From positions 1 through 15,872 of the forward strand of contig CAKRXU010000049.1 in NCBI GenBank assembly GCA_934424575.1: a stretch of DNA of 15,872 nt, written 5' to 3'. The stretch's first letter is position 1. Each line of letters opens with the position of its first letter. Below the pieces are notes generated by a model. The model ran no database searches and was not told the origin of the DNA. It saw only the letters and a program-made list of their open reading frames with translations. This document shows, piece by piece, positions 5,451 through 12,080 of the stretch. This DNA is from an uncultured Blautia sp. (GTDB taxonomy: Bacteria; Bacillota; Clostridia; Lachnospirales; Lachnospiraceae). The translations under genes and the position numbers were made by a program.

Positions 5451-7586
5451 ATGAAATATATAGCACATCGAGAAGATGAGAGAGAACAGTTATTATTAGA
5501 CCATCTAACCGGAACAGCTGAGAAAGCAAGAGATTTTGCGGAAGCCTTTGGTAAAGGTGACTGGGGATATTGCTGTGGAATGATGCATGATCTGGGAAAA
5601 TACAGCGAGAAATTTCAACGAAGAATCAGAGGAGAGGAGATAAAAGTAGATCATGCCACGGCAGGAGCAAGAGTTTGTCTGGAGTTGGGAGGAATGTATC
5701 CGTTTTTGGAATACTGTATTGCAGGCCATCATGCTGGTTTACCAGATGATGGTGGAGACAGTGATGCAGGAAATTTTCCAACGCTAAAAGGGAGAAGAAA
5801 GAAAAAAATAGAAGATTTTGAAGCATATAAAAAAGAAGTTCATATTCCAGAATTAAAGACAGCACCCATTGATATAAATAAAACTAAAAATGCAGAGTTT
5901 TCTTTAAGTATGTTTATGCGAATGTTGTATTCTTGTTTAGTAGATGCGGATTTCCTTGATACAGAGAAATTTATGACAAATGGAAATACCGGACGGCAAC
6001 AGGGAGAAAGTATGTCGCAGCTTTTAGAAAAACTGGAGCAGCATATCGCAGGATGGCTTGAAAATAAAGAAACTGAAAGTGTAAATGGCAGAAGGACAGA
6101 AATCTTGAGAGCATGTCTGGAAGCCGGAGAAAAAGAAAAGGGACTTTTTCGCTTGACCGTGCCGACTGGTGGAGGAAAAACAATTGCATCATTGGCGTTT
6201 GCATTAAGACATGCAGTAAAACATAATATGGATCGAATCATTTATGTGATTCCATATACCAGCATTATTGAACAAAATGCAGAAGTTTTTCGCGAAAAAC
6301 TGGGAGATCAGAATGTGCTGGAGAATCATTGCAACGTGGATTATGAGAGCACAGAAGAATTGAAACCGATGCAATTAGCCTCCGAAAACTGGGATAAACC
6401 AGTAGTAGTTACTACAAATGTACAGTTTTTTGAATCTTTGTTTGCAAATAAGTCATCGAAATGCAGGAAACTTCACAATATGGCAAACAGTGTGATCATA
6501 TTTGATGAAGCACAAATGCTTCCGAATGATTATCTGAAACCATGCCTGGCTGCCATAGAAGAACTGGTGTTGAATTATGAGGCAACAGCAGTATTGTGCA
6601 CAGCAACACAGCCAGCATTAGATCCGTTTTTTAAAAATATAAGACAGATTACAGAACTTTGTCCAAGAATGGAGGGGCAGTTTAAATTCTTCAAGAGAGT
6701 GCACTTTGAAAATGTCGGAAAACTGTCAGAAGAAGCACTGCAAAGCTGTCTCTTGGAAGAAACGCAGGCATTGTGCATTGTGAATACAAAGAAAAGAGCA
6801 CAGAAAATATACCGTGAAATAAAGGGTGAGGGCGTTTTTCATTTATCTACAAGTATGTATCCGAAACACAGAAAACGTGTATTAAAACAGATAAAAGAGA
6901 GACTGGCTAATAAAGAAAAATGTATCCTTATTTCAACCAGTCTGGTGGAAGCCGGTGTGGACTTGGACTTTTACACAGTGTACAGACAAATCGCTGGTAT
7001 AGATTCTATGATCCAAGCGGCGGGAAGATGCAATCGAGAGGGGAATCGAACGGCAGAAGAAAGTAAAGTTGTGATTTTTCAATTTGAGGAAAGTGAAAGA
7101 GTTCTAGGACAGCAATTGCAGATTGATATTTCTGAGAGTCTGATTGCGGATGCAGGTGAAATCGAAGATTTAGAAACTGTAACAAAATATTTTCAAATGC
7201 TTTATGATGTGCGAGGAGAAGGCCTGGATAAAAAGAAAATCTGCGAAGAATTAAAAGGTGGACTACATAACTTTGCCAGAGTCGGAAAAGAATTCAGGTT
7301 GATTGAGGAAAATACGAAGACAATTTTTATAAACATAGAAGAGGAAGCACAGGAAATATTGCAGGATCTTAAGCTGAAAGGATTTACAAGATCAGGAATA
7401 AGACGGGCCGCACAATATTGTGTAAATGTCTATGAGCAGGAGTTTGATAAGTATAATGGTGCTGGTATGCTTCGACCTGTTTCAGAAGATATTCAGGATT
7501 TTTATGTGCTGACTGATTCAGAACAATATTCCGAGGAGACAGGACTAAATCTGGATATTGATTATGGAATGGCACTCTGGGTATAA
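5451..7586 (+). CDS. cas3: Cas3 nuclease-helicase, type I-C
   Basis: Effector recruited by Cascade to unwind and degrade target DNA. The N-terminal HD nuclease shows H18, the HD pair H46-D47 followed by LGK, H68 (HATAGA) and a later HH pair. The superfamily 2 helicase has PTGGGKT at 238-244, DEAQ at 352-355, an ATQPAL motif, STSLVEAGVDLDF and QAAGRCNR at 522-529, so both activities look intact over 711 residues, normal for I-C. I chose ATG 5451 because GGGAGGG lies 7-8 nt upstream; a GTG at 5436 inside the last CRISPR repeat is the alternative. There is no room for a private promoter other than within array 1, so cas3 is probably read from the array 1 leader. A terminator follows at 7605. Confidence 0.97.
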   Translation: MKYIAHREDEREQLLLDHLTGTAEKARDFAEAFGKGDWGYCCGMMHDLGKYSEKFQRRIRGEEIKVDHATAGARVCLELGGMYPFLEYCIAGHHAGLPDDGGDSDAGNFPTLKGRRKKKIEDFEAYKKEVHIPELKTAPIDINKTKNAEFSLSMFMRMLYSCLVDADFLDTEKFMTNGNTGRQQGESMSQLLEKLEQHIAGWLENKETESVNGRRTEILRACLEAGEKEKGLFRLTVPTGGGKTIASLAFALRHAVKHNMDRIIYVIPYTSIIEQNAEVFREKLGDQNVLENHCNVDYESTEELKPMQLASENWDKPVVVTTNVQFFESLFANKSSKCRKLHNMANSVIIFDEAQMLPNDYLKPCLAAIEELVLNYEATAVLCTATQPALDPFFKNIRQITELCPRMEGQFKFFKRVHFENVGKLSEEALQSCLLEETQALCIVNTKKRAQKIYREIKGEGVFHLSTSMYPKHRKRVLKQIKERLANKEKCILISTSLVEAGVDLDFYTVYRQIAGIDSMIQAAGRCNREGNRTAEESKVVIFQFEESERVLGQQLQIDISESLIADAGEIEDLETVTKYFQMLYDVRGEGLDKKKICEELKGGLHNFARVGKEFRLIEENTKTIFINIEEEAQEILQDLKLKGFTRSGIRRAAQYCVNVYEQEFDKYNGAGMLRPVSEDIQDFYVLTDSEQYSEETGLNLDIDYGMALWV

Positions 7587-7604
7587 AAATATGTTGAGAT
7601 AGAA

Positions 7605-7642
7605 TGGGGAGCTAAAAGTATTTAACTGCTTTTAGCTCCCCA
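7605..7642. terminator. 14-bp perfect hairpin ending cas3 and the minus-strand crRNA-like RNA
   Basis: TGGGGAGCTAAAAG (7605-7618) pairs perfectly with CTTTTAGCTCCCCA (7629-7642) across a 10-nt loop, 19 bp after the cas3 stop. The flanks are T-rich rather than pure T runs on both strands (TATTTAGATTATT on +, TTCTAT on -). It separates cas3 from the operon downstream. Confidence 0.75.
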
Positions 7643-7670
7643 TATTTAGATTATTATAACTAAAGTTATT

Positions 7671-7697
7671 ATTTCAATCCACAGGATAGTTCCTGAC
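7671..7697 (-). repeat. Pseudo-repeat: degenerate CRISPR repeat in inverse orientation
   Basis: On the minus strand it reads GT, then CAGGA-ACTA-TCCTG (5-bp stem, 4-nt loop), then TGGATTGAAAT. The genuine repeat is GTC..., a 7-bp stem of different sequence, and the same TGGATTGAAAT. The 3' half needed for Cas5c cleavage and crRNA loading is identical. The stem sequence has been replaced by another that still pairs, so structure was kept while sequence drifted. Confidence 0.85.
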
Positions 7698-7705
7698 TTA
7701 CATAA

Positions 7706-7734
7706 AGTATAATATAGACTTATATAAAATTCAA
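7706..7734 (-). promoter_or_regulatory. Promoter of the crRNA-like RNA
   Basis: Minus-strand -35 box TTGAAT (complement of 7729-7734) and -10 box TATACT (complement of 7706-7711) are 17 bp apart. The expected start, 7-9 nt downstream, falls at the first bases of the pseudo-repeat. The -35 box overlaps the PAM and first bases of the RNA's own predicted target. Confidence 0.7.
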
Positions 7735-7767
7735 TAAATTTAGATATAAATAATTTGAAGATGAGTA
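7730..7767 (+). promoter_or_regulatory. Predicted Cascade operator: TTC PAM plus protospacer matched by the crRNA-like RNA
   Basis: TTC at 7730-7732 is followed by AATAA-A-TTTAG-A-TATAA (7733-7749). The guide reads AATAA-C-TTTAG-T-TATAA. Matches are 1-5, 7-11 and 13-17; differences sit at 6 and 12, and again at 18, after which similarity fades. A full type I-C footprint from the PAM would reach about 7767 and cover the -35 box of the candidate operon promoter at 7755-7760. Confidence 0.75.
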
Positions 7768-7783
7768 TTGTATATTCTATATA
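7755..7783 (+). promoter_or_regulatory. Candidate promoter of the DUF3990-partner-cas operon
   Basis: TTGAAG (7755-7760) and TATATA (7778-7783) are 17 bp apart. A second reading, TTGTAT (7768-7773) with TATATT (7791-7796), also at 17 bp, overlaps it. A perfect TATAAT at 7839-7844 without a -35 partner is a third option. Region 7587-7865 holds no gene; apart from the elements listed here the rest is AT-rich leader ending in the AAAGGAG ribosome site at 7853-7859. Confidence 0.5.
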
Positions 7784-7795
7784 AGTATAGTATAT
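7772..7795. promoter_or_regulatory. Palindrome over the operon promoter, candidate protein operator
   Basis: ATATTCTATA (7772-7781) and TATAGTATAT (7786-7795) form a 10-bp inverted repeat with one mismatch around TAAG. It overlaps both candidate -10 boxes, the usual place for antitoxin autoregulation. The CTATA...TATAG core also appears in the array 2 leader (14207-14222). Confidence 0.4.
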
Positions 7796-7865
7796 TTGAG
7801 ATATTAGATGAATATAAAAGATAATTTGCTGATACAATTATAATTTACAGAAAAAGGAGTTCCAT

Positions 7866-8333
7866 ATGATTTTATATCACGGAAGTAAAGAAATCGTAGA
7901 ATATCCGGAAATCAGGAGAGCCAGATTCAACAAAGATTTCTATTTTGGCTTCTATTGCACAAACATTGAAAAGCAAGCCGAGCGTTGGGCAACAAGATAC
8001 GGAGAAAAGGGATATATCAATAAATATGAATATACAGCAAACACGGAATTAAAAATCCTTAAATTTGAAAAAATGACAGAAGAATGGCTGGATTTTATCA
8101 TTGCCTGTCGAAACGGACAATCTCATTCATATGATATCGTAGAAGGTCCAATGGCAGATGATACAATCTACAATTATCTGCAGAACTATCTGGATGGCAA
8201 AATTTCAAGAGCTGCTTTCTGGGAACTGGTAAAATTCAAATATCCGACACATCAGATCAGTTTTCATACAATTCAGGCATTAGACACACTTAAATTTGTA
8301 GGAAGCGAGGTTGTATATGGCAGCGAAAAATAA
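7866..8333 (+). CDS. DUF3990-type protein, predicted ADP-ribosyltransferase-fold toxin-like protein
   Basis: A 155-residue protein opening with MILYHGSKEIVEYP and continuing FGFYCTNIEKQAERWATRY; the YHGS start and the GFYxT..xxQAxxWA block are the pattern I recall for DUF3990, placed in the ADP-ribosyltransferase-like clan. The first residues (Y4, H5, G6) would sit in the NAD-binding site if that fold holds. SD AAAGGAG lies 6 nt upstream of the ATG. The partner gene overlaps its end by 17 bp, implying translational coupling. The pair leads the cas operon instead of cas5c, which is unusual for type I-C. Toxin role is inferred from fold and the two-gene layout; an accessory antiphage role is the alternative. 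Confidence 0.7.
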   Translation: MILYHGSKEIVEYPEIRRARFNKDFYFGFYCTNIEKQAERWATRYGEKGYINKYEYTANTELKILKFEKMTEEWLDFIIACRNGQSHSYDIVEGPMADDTIYNYLQNYLDGKISRAAFWELVKFKYPTHQISFHTIQALDTLKFVGSEVVYGSEK

Positions 8334-8757
8334 TAATAATCTTTTTTTTACCTGCAGTCTGATTGAATATATGGGAAGACTGGAGAAACAGCCTCGTTCC
8401 AAAATTGTAGATTATCTTGGCAGGAAAAATATACAACAAATTTATAAATACGCAGATGTATTTCACTGTGAACCAATAGAAAAAGTGGCTACAGAATTTG
8501 TTGAACGATGTGAAATTACAGAGGGCGATTTTGATAATGTGTCAGCATGTAAGTATACAGTTCCTGATTATTGGGATATTGGAGAGGTATATGAGCGGCT
8601 GATCGAGGATATATATGGTGATGCCGAGATTGAAAAGGGAATTTGGGGAATTTATCATTCCTGGATAGACAGACATATTTCGGATTACAATACGGATTTT
8701 TATTATCAGTCAAGAGAGTATATAGCGGCATGCTATAAGGCTGGAGAAATATTATAG
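8317..8757 (+). CDS. DUF3990-associated partner protein, possible antitoxin
   Basis: A 146-residue acidic, helical protein. It begins AAKNNNNLFFTCSLIEYMGR and contains EGDFDNVSACKYTVPDYWDIG and YHSWIDRHISDYNTDFYY. I recall very similar proteins encoded next to DUF3990 genes in Firmicutes, and its first 60 residues recall DUF3791, but no biochemical role is known to me. ATG 8317 is preferred (GAGG 6 nt upstream); TTG 8311 is possible. It overlaps the DUF3990 gene by 17 bp and is 21 bp from cas5c, so all are likely one transcript. An antitoxin or immunity role is inferred only from pairing with a toxin-like gene. Confidence 0.6.
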   Translation: MAAKNNNNLFFTCSLIEYMGRLEKQPRSKIVDYLGRKNIQQIYKYADVFHCEPIEKVATEFVERCEITEGDFDNVSACKYTVPDYWDIGEVYERLIEDIYGDAEIEKGIWGIYHSWIDRHISDYNTDFYYQSREYIAACYKAGEIL

Positions 8758-8778
8758 CACAGAAAAGAGGAATTACTT

Positions 8779-9441
8779 ATGGGTATGGGGGTAAAGATCA
8801 GAGTCTGGGGAAGTTATGCTTTGTTTTCCAGACCAGAAATGAAAGTGGAACGGTGTTCTTATGATGTGATGACACCGTCGGCGGCGAGGGGGATTCTGGA
8901 AGCTGTTTACTGGCATCCTGGTATGCGTTGGGTCATTGACAAAATTTATGTGAAAAAACCAATCAAGTTCACCAGTGTGCGGAGAAATGAAGTAAAAAGT
9001 AAGGTATCAGCGAGCAAAGTACTTGAATCTTACAATGGCGGGAAAAAACCATTGTATTTGAGTACGAAAGAAGAGATTGTACAGAGAGCATCATTGTTGT
9101 TGAGTGATGTGGAGTATGTCATTGAAGCTCATTTTGAAATGACTGAAAAAGCGAATGAAACAGATAATCCGGGAAAGTTTAAAGACATTATCATGAGAAG
9201 GCTGAGAAGGGGAGAATGTTACCATATGCCATATTTTGGATGTCGTGAATTTCCGGCAAATTTTGAATTATGTCAGGAAGAAGAAATTCATACGGCATAT
9301 GATGATGTGGATGAGAAAGACCTTGGATTTATGCTGTATGATCTTGACTATTCAGACAAAGAAAATCTCATGCCGATGTTTTTCAGAGCAGTTATGAAGC
9401 AAGGAGTGATAGACTTGCGGAATTGCGAGGTGGTTCGATGA
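8779..9441 (+). CDS. cas5c: Cas5c (Cas5d) pre-crRNA endonuclease and Cascade subunit
   Basis: In type I-C this protein replaces Cas6: it cuts repeats at the stem base, leaving the 11-nt handle, and stays bound to it in Cascade. The RAMP fold start VKIRVWGSYALFSRPEMK, MTPSAARGILEAVYWHP (Y44 matches the position of the Bacillus halodurans catalytic Tyr) and the late YHMPYFGCREFPANFEL block are all characteristic. In the place where B. halodurans has the Lys-His catalytic pair this protein reads NPGKFKDI (K133, F134), so the His seems replaced by Phe. Length 220 residues is normal. GAGGAA precedes ATG 8779; ATG 8785 is an alternative. The stop overlaps the cas8c start (ATGA). Confidence 0.96.
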   Translation: MGMGVKIRVWGSYALFSRPEMKVERCSYDVMTPSAARGILEAVYWHPGMRWVIDKIYVKKPIKFTSVRRNEVKSKVSASKVLESYNGGKKPLYLSTKEEIVQRASLLLSDVEYVIEAHFEMTEKANETDNPGKFKDIIMRRLRRGECYHMPYFGCREFPANFELCQEEEIHTAYDDVDEKDLGFMLYDLDYSDKENLMPMFFRAVMKQGVIDLRNCEVVR

Positions 9442-11168
9442 TACTGCAGGCGTTGATGGAGTATTATGAAAATTTAGCAAAGCAGGGAAAATTGCCGAGA
9501 CAAGGATGGTGCCAGGCAAAGGTTTCCTATGGAATCAATTTGTCTAAGAATGGAGATATAAAAAATATATTTTATCTAAAAGAGGAGAAAACAAGAGGAA
9601 CAAAGAAAGTATGGTTGCCAAAAACGCTTATAGTTCCATTAATGGTTACTAGATCTTCTGGTAAAGTGTCAAACTTTTTGTGTGATAATTCTAAATTCCT
9701 TTTAGGAATTGATACATATGGTACCGACAAAGGAATGTTAGAACGATTTCAAGCAGCTAAAGAAAAACATTTGAATTTGTTAGAAAATGCTTCTGGTGAA
9801 ATGGCTCAGGCTATCTGCGCCTTTTTTCATAAATGGAATCCGGAGAAAGCAAAAGAAAATCCAGGTGTTATGGAAAAATGGGAAGACATCACAGATGGTG
9901 GGAATCTTATTTTCTGCATGAATGAAAAATATGCACAGGATGACGATGAAATTAGAAAGATATGGGATAACGATAATAAAGAAAAAGTGTCTGATGCAGA
10001 AGGAATCTGTCTGGTGACAGGAGAAAGAACGGAGATTTCAAGGACTCACAGAAATATAAAAGGTGTTCCAGGGGCTCAGTCGAGCGGCGCGACACTGGTT
10101 TCTTTTAATGAGCCAGCATTTAAATCCTATGGAAAAGAGCAGAGCTATAATGCCCCTGTTGGAAAATATGCCGAGTTTGCATATACAAGTGCATTGAATT
10201 ATCTTCTGTCACAAAGAAAATATACATTTTCTATTGGAGATTCTATGATTGTCTATTGGGCAGAAGCAGCAAAACAAGAGTATCAGGATGCACTGTTGGC
10301 ACTGTTAAATCCAGCAAAGGACAATCAGGAAGAAATTCATAATATTTTTGAGAATCTCAGAAATAACAGACCAGTTGTGGTTGATGATATAGAGTTAAAT
10401 CCATCGCAGAAATTTTATATTTTGTGTCTTGCGCCTAATGCGGCCAGATTATCTGTGAGATTTTTTTATCAAAACTCCTTTGGAAATATTATGAAAAATC
10501 TGGCACAGCATTATGAACGAATGAAAATCGTAAGTCCCAGTTGGGTTGATTACGAGTATCTGGGCATAGATGATATGCTTAAGGCAACTGTAAATCTTAA
10601 TTCCAGAGATAAAAAACCTGTTTCGAATATGGCGGCAATGGTGCTTTCGGCAATTTTGCAGGATGCCAGATATCCTGCAAGTCTGTATACAGATACGTTG
10701 ATTCGAATACGGTCGGAGCAGGGAAGAGTTACGTGGGAAAGAGCTGCAATCATAAAAGCATATATGATAAAAAATTATAAAAATATGGAGGGGGATACAT
10801 ATATGGGCTTAAATGAAGCGTGTACAGATACAGCATATGTATTGGGAAGATTATTTTCTGTTCTGGAAGCTATTCAGATGGATGCAAATCCGGGAATAAA
10901 GTCTACAATTCGGGATCGGTATTTTAACTCAGCATGTGCTACACCGGCATCGGTATTTCCAGTACTGATCAAATTAAAAAACAGTCATATCAAGAAATTG
11001 GAAAGGGAAAAAGAAAGCTCAAAGATATATTATGAAAAGCTTCTGACAGAGATTATGAATAAGCTTGAAATATATCCAAAACGTTTGTCTTTGGAAGAAC
11101 AGGGGAAATTTATTCTTGGTTATTACCATCAAGTGCAGAAAAAATATGAAAAACGGGAGGAAAAATAA
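9438..11168 (+). CDS. cas8c: Cas8c (Csd1) large subunit of type I-C Cascade
   Basis: The PAM-reading large subunit, 576 residues, within the usual range. Characteristic blocks include CLVTGERTEISRTHRNIKG, GAQSSGATLVSFNEPAF and KSYGKEQSYNAPVGKYAEF at about 192-250. ATG 9438 sits in a 4-bp ATGA overlap with cas5c; a longer start at 9423 is unlikely. The 3' fifth carries an in-frame internal start for Cas11c (see 10803). The stop is immediately followed by the cas7c ATG (TAAATG). Confidence 0.96.
   Translation: MILQALMEYYENLAKQGKLPRQGWCQAKVSYGINLSKNGDIKNIFYLKEEKTRGTKKVWLPKTLIVPLMVTRSSGKVSNFLCDNSKFLLGIDTYGTDKGMLERFQAAKEKHLNLLENASGEMAQAICAFFHKWNPEKAKENPGVMEKWEDITDGGNLIFCMNEKYAQDDDEIRKIWDNDNKEKVSDAEGICLVTGERTEISRTHRNIKGVPGAQSSGATLVSFNEPAFKSYGKEQSYNAPVGKYAEFAYTSALNYLLSQRKYTFSIGDSMIVYWAEAAKQEYQDALLALLNPAKDNQEEIHNIFENLRNNRPVVVDDIELNPSQKFYILCLAPNAARLSVRFFYQNSFGNIMKNLAQHYERMKIVSPSWVDYEYLGIDDMLKATVNLNSRDKKPVSNMAAMVLSAILQDARYPASLYTDTLIRIRSEQGRVTWERAAIIKAYMIKNYKNMEGDTYMGLNEACTDTAYVLGRLFSVLEAIQMDANPGIKSTIRDRYFNSACATPASVFPVLIKLKNSHIKKLEREKESSKIYYEKLLTEIMNKLEIYPKRLSLEEQGKFILGYYHQVQKKYEKREEK
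10803..11168 (+). CDS. cas11c: Cas11c small subunit, predicted internal translation product of cas8c
   Basis: Type I-C systems are known to make the small subunit from an internal start in the 3' part of cas8c. Here an in-frame ATG (Met456 of Cas8c) at 10803 is preceded by GGAGGGGG at 10787-10794, 8 nt away, a much stronger ribosome site than a coding region would need. The product would be 121 residues, helical and Lys-rich (MGLNEACTDTAYVLGRLF at the start, VQKKYEKREEK at the end), about the size expected for Cas11c. Internal initiation itself is inferred. Confidence 0.75.
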   Translation: MGLNEACTDTAYVLGRLFSVLEAIQMDANPGIKSTIRDRYFNSACATPASVFPVLIKLKNSHIKKLEREKESSKIYYEKLLTEIMNKLEIYPKRLSLEEQGKFILGYYHQVQKKYEKREEK

Positions 11169-12080
11169 ATGAGTGAAGTTATTAAGAACAGATACGAGTT
11201 TGTAGTATTGTTTGATGTGGAAAATGGTAATCCAAACGGAGATCCAGATGCCGGAAATATGCCTCGAATTGACCCAGAAAGTGGACTGGGAATTGTTACA
11301 GATGTTTGCCTGAAAAGAAAAATCCGAAATTACGTAGAAACTGTAAAGGAAGATGAACAAGGTTACAAAATTTATATTAAAGAAGATGTGCCGTTGAACC
11401 GCAGTGACAGAACGGCATGTGAAAGTGTTGGAATAAAAGAAACAGAAGATAAAAAGGTTACGGAAGCCTTAAAAAAATTGAAAAAAAGTGATCCGGATGT
11501 AGACGTGAAACTGAGAAATTACATGTGCGAGAACTACTATGACATCAGAACTTTTGGAGCTGTTATGACTACATTTGTAAAAGCTTCTCTGAATTGTGGA
11601 CAGGTACGGGGACCGGTTCAGATAGGATTTGCAAGAAGTATTGATCCGGTGATCAGTCAGGAAGTTACAATTACCCGTGTGGCAATTACAACGGAAAAAG
11701 ATGCAGAGAACAAGAGTACAGAAATGGGAAGAAAAAGTATTGTTCCGTATGCATTATATCGTGCGGAAGGATTTATTTCCGCGAATCTGGCACGAAAAAC
11801 GACTGGTTTTACAGAAGAGGATCTGGAACTTCTGTGGGATGCGATTATAAATATGTTTGAAAATGATCATTCTGCAGCTCGAGGAAAAATGGCAGTGCGT
11901 GAACTGATCGTATTTAAACACAGCAAAGAACTGGGAGACTGCCCGGCATATAAATTATTTGATGCGGTTGAGGTAACACGAAAGGAAGAAATCGAATATC
12001 CAAGAAAATATCAGGATTATATTGTTGAAGTGCATAACGATAAGATTCCAGATTCTGTAGAAGTGAAAAGGATGATCTGA
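11169..12080 (+). CDS. cas7c: Cas7c (Csd2) backbone subunit of type I-C Cascade
   Basis: A 303-residue RAMP protein that polymerises along the crRNA spacer, each copy covering six nucleotides and flipping out one. Motifs: the start YEFVVLFDVENGNPNGDPD, NMPRIDPESGLGIVTDVCLKR, NYYDIRTFGAVM, and GQVRGPVQIGFARSIDPV. GGGAGG lies 9 nt before the ATG. The 1-bp TGATG overlap with cas4 implies coupled translation. The six-nucleotide periodicity it imposes matches the mismatch spacing in the crRNA-like RNA and its target. Confidence 0.97.
   Translation: MSEVIKNRYEFVVLFDVENGNPNGDPDAGNMPRIDPESGLGIVTDVCLKRKIRNYVETVKEDEQGYKIYIKEDVPLNRSDRTACESVGIKETEDKKVTEALKKLKKSDPDVDVKLRNYMCENYYDIRTFGAVMTTFVKASLNCGQVRGPVQIGFARSIDPVISQEVTITRVAITTEKDAENKSTEMGRKSIVPYALYRAEGFISANLARKTTGFTEEDLELLWDAIINMFENDHSAARGKMAVRELIVFKHSKELGDCPAYKLFDAVEVTRKEEIEYPRKYQDYIVEVHNDKIPDSVEVKRMI

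Larger units (their letters stand above)
7600..7699 (-). ncRNA. Solo crRNA-like regulatory RNA (CreR/CreA-like), predicted Cascade guide
   Basis: Read on the minus strand: promoter at 7706-7734, start near 7697-7699, a 27-nt pseudo-repeat (7697-7671), a 28-nt guide-like segment (7670-7643) and a 14-bp terminator hairpin (7642-7605). The pseudo-repeat keeps the 11-nt TGGATTGAAAT handle that Cas5c leaves on crRNAs. The guide's first 17 positions match 15 of 17 bases of + strand 7733-7749, next to a TTC PAM, with mismatches only at 6 and 12. Short complementarity would let Cascade bind without full Cas3 cleavage, as described for CreA and CreR RNAs of other type I systems. The terminator hairpin may stand in for the 3' repeat hairpin. 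Seen: sequence, structure and match. Inferred: transcription, processing and repression. Confidence 0.8.

Noticed and set aside
5001..5468. Reading frames on both strands through array 1 with repeated VVPHAGTWIE or ISIHVPAWGTT peptides
   Set aside because: They are translations of the CRISPR repeat and spacers; the periodic peptide simply mirrors the 32-nt repeat and there are no ribosome sites.
7671..7697. Reading the pseudo-repeat as a leftover of an old CRISPR array
   Set aside because: It is a single copy in inverse orientation with its own promoter and terminator, a re-formed stem, an intact handle and a guide matching a nearby PAM-flanked site, none of which a random remnant should have.
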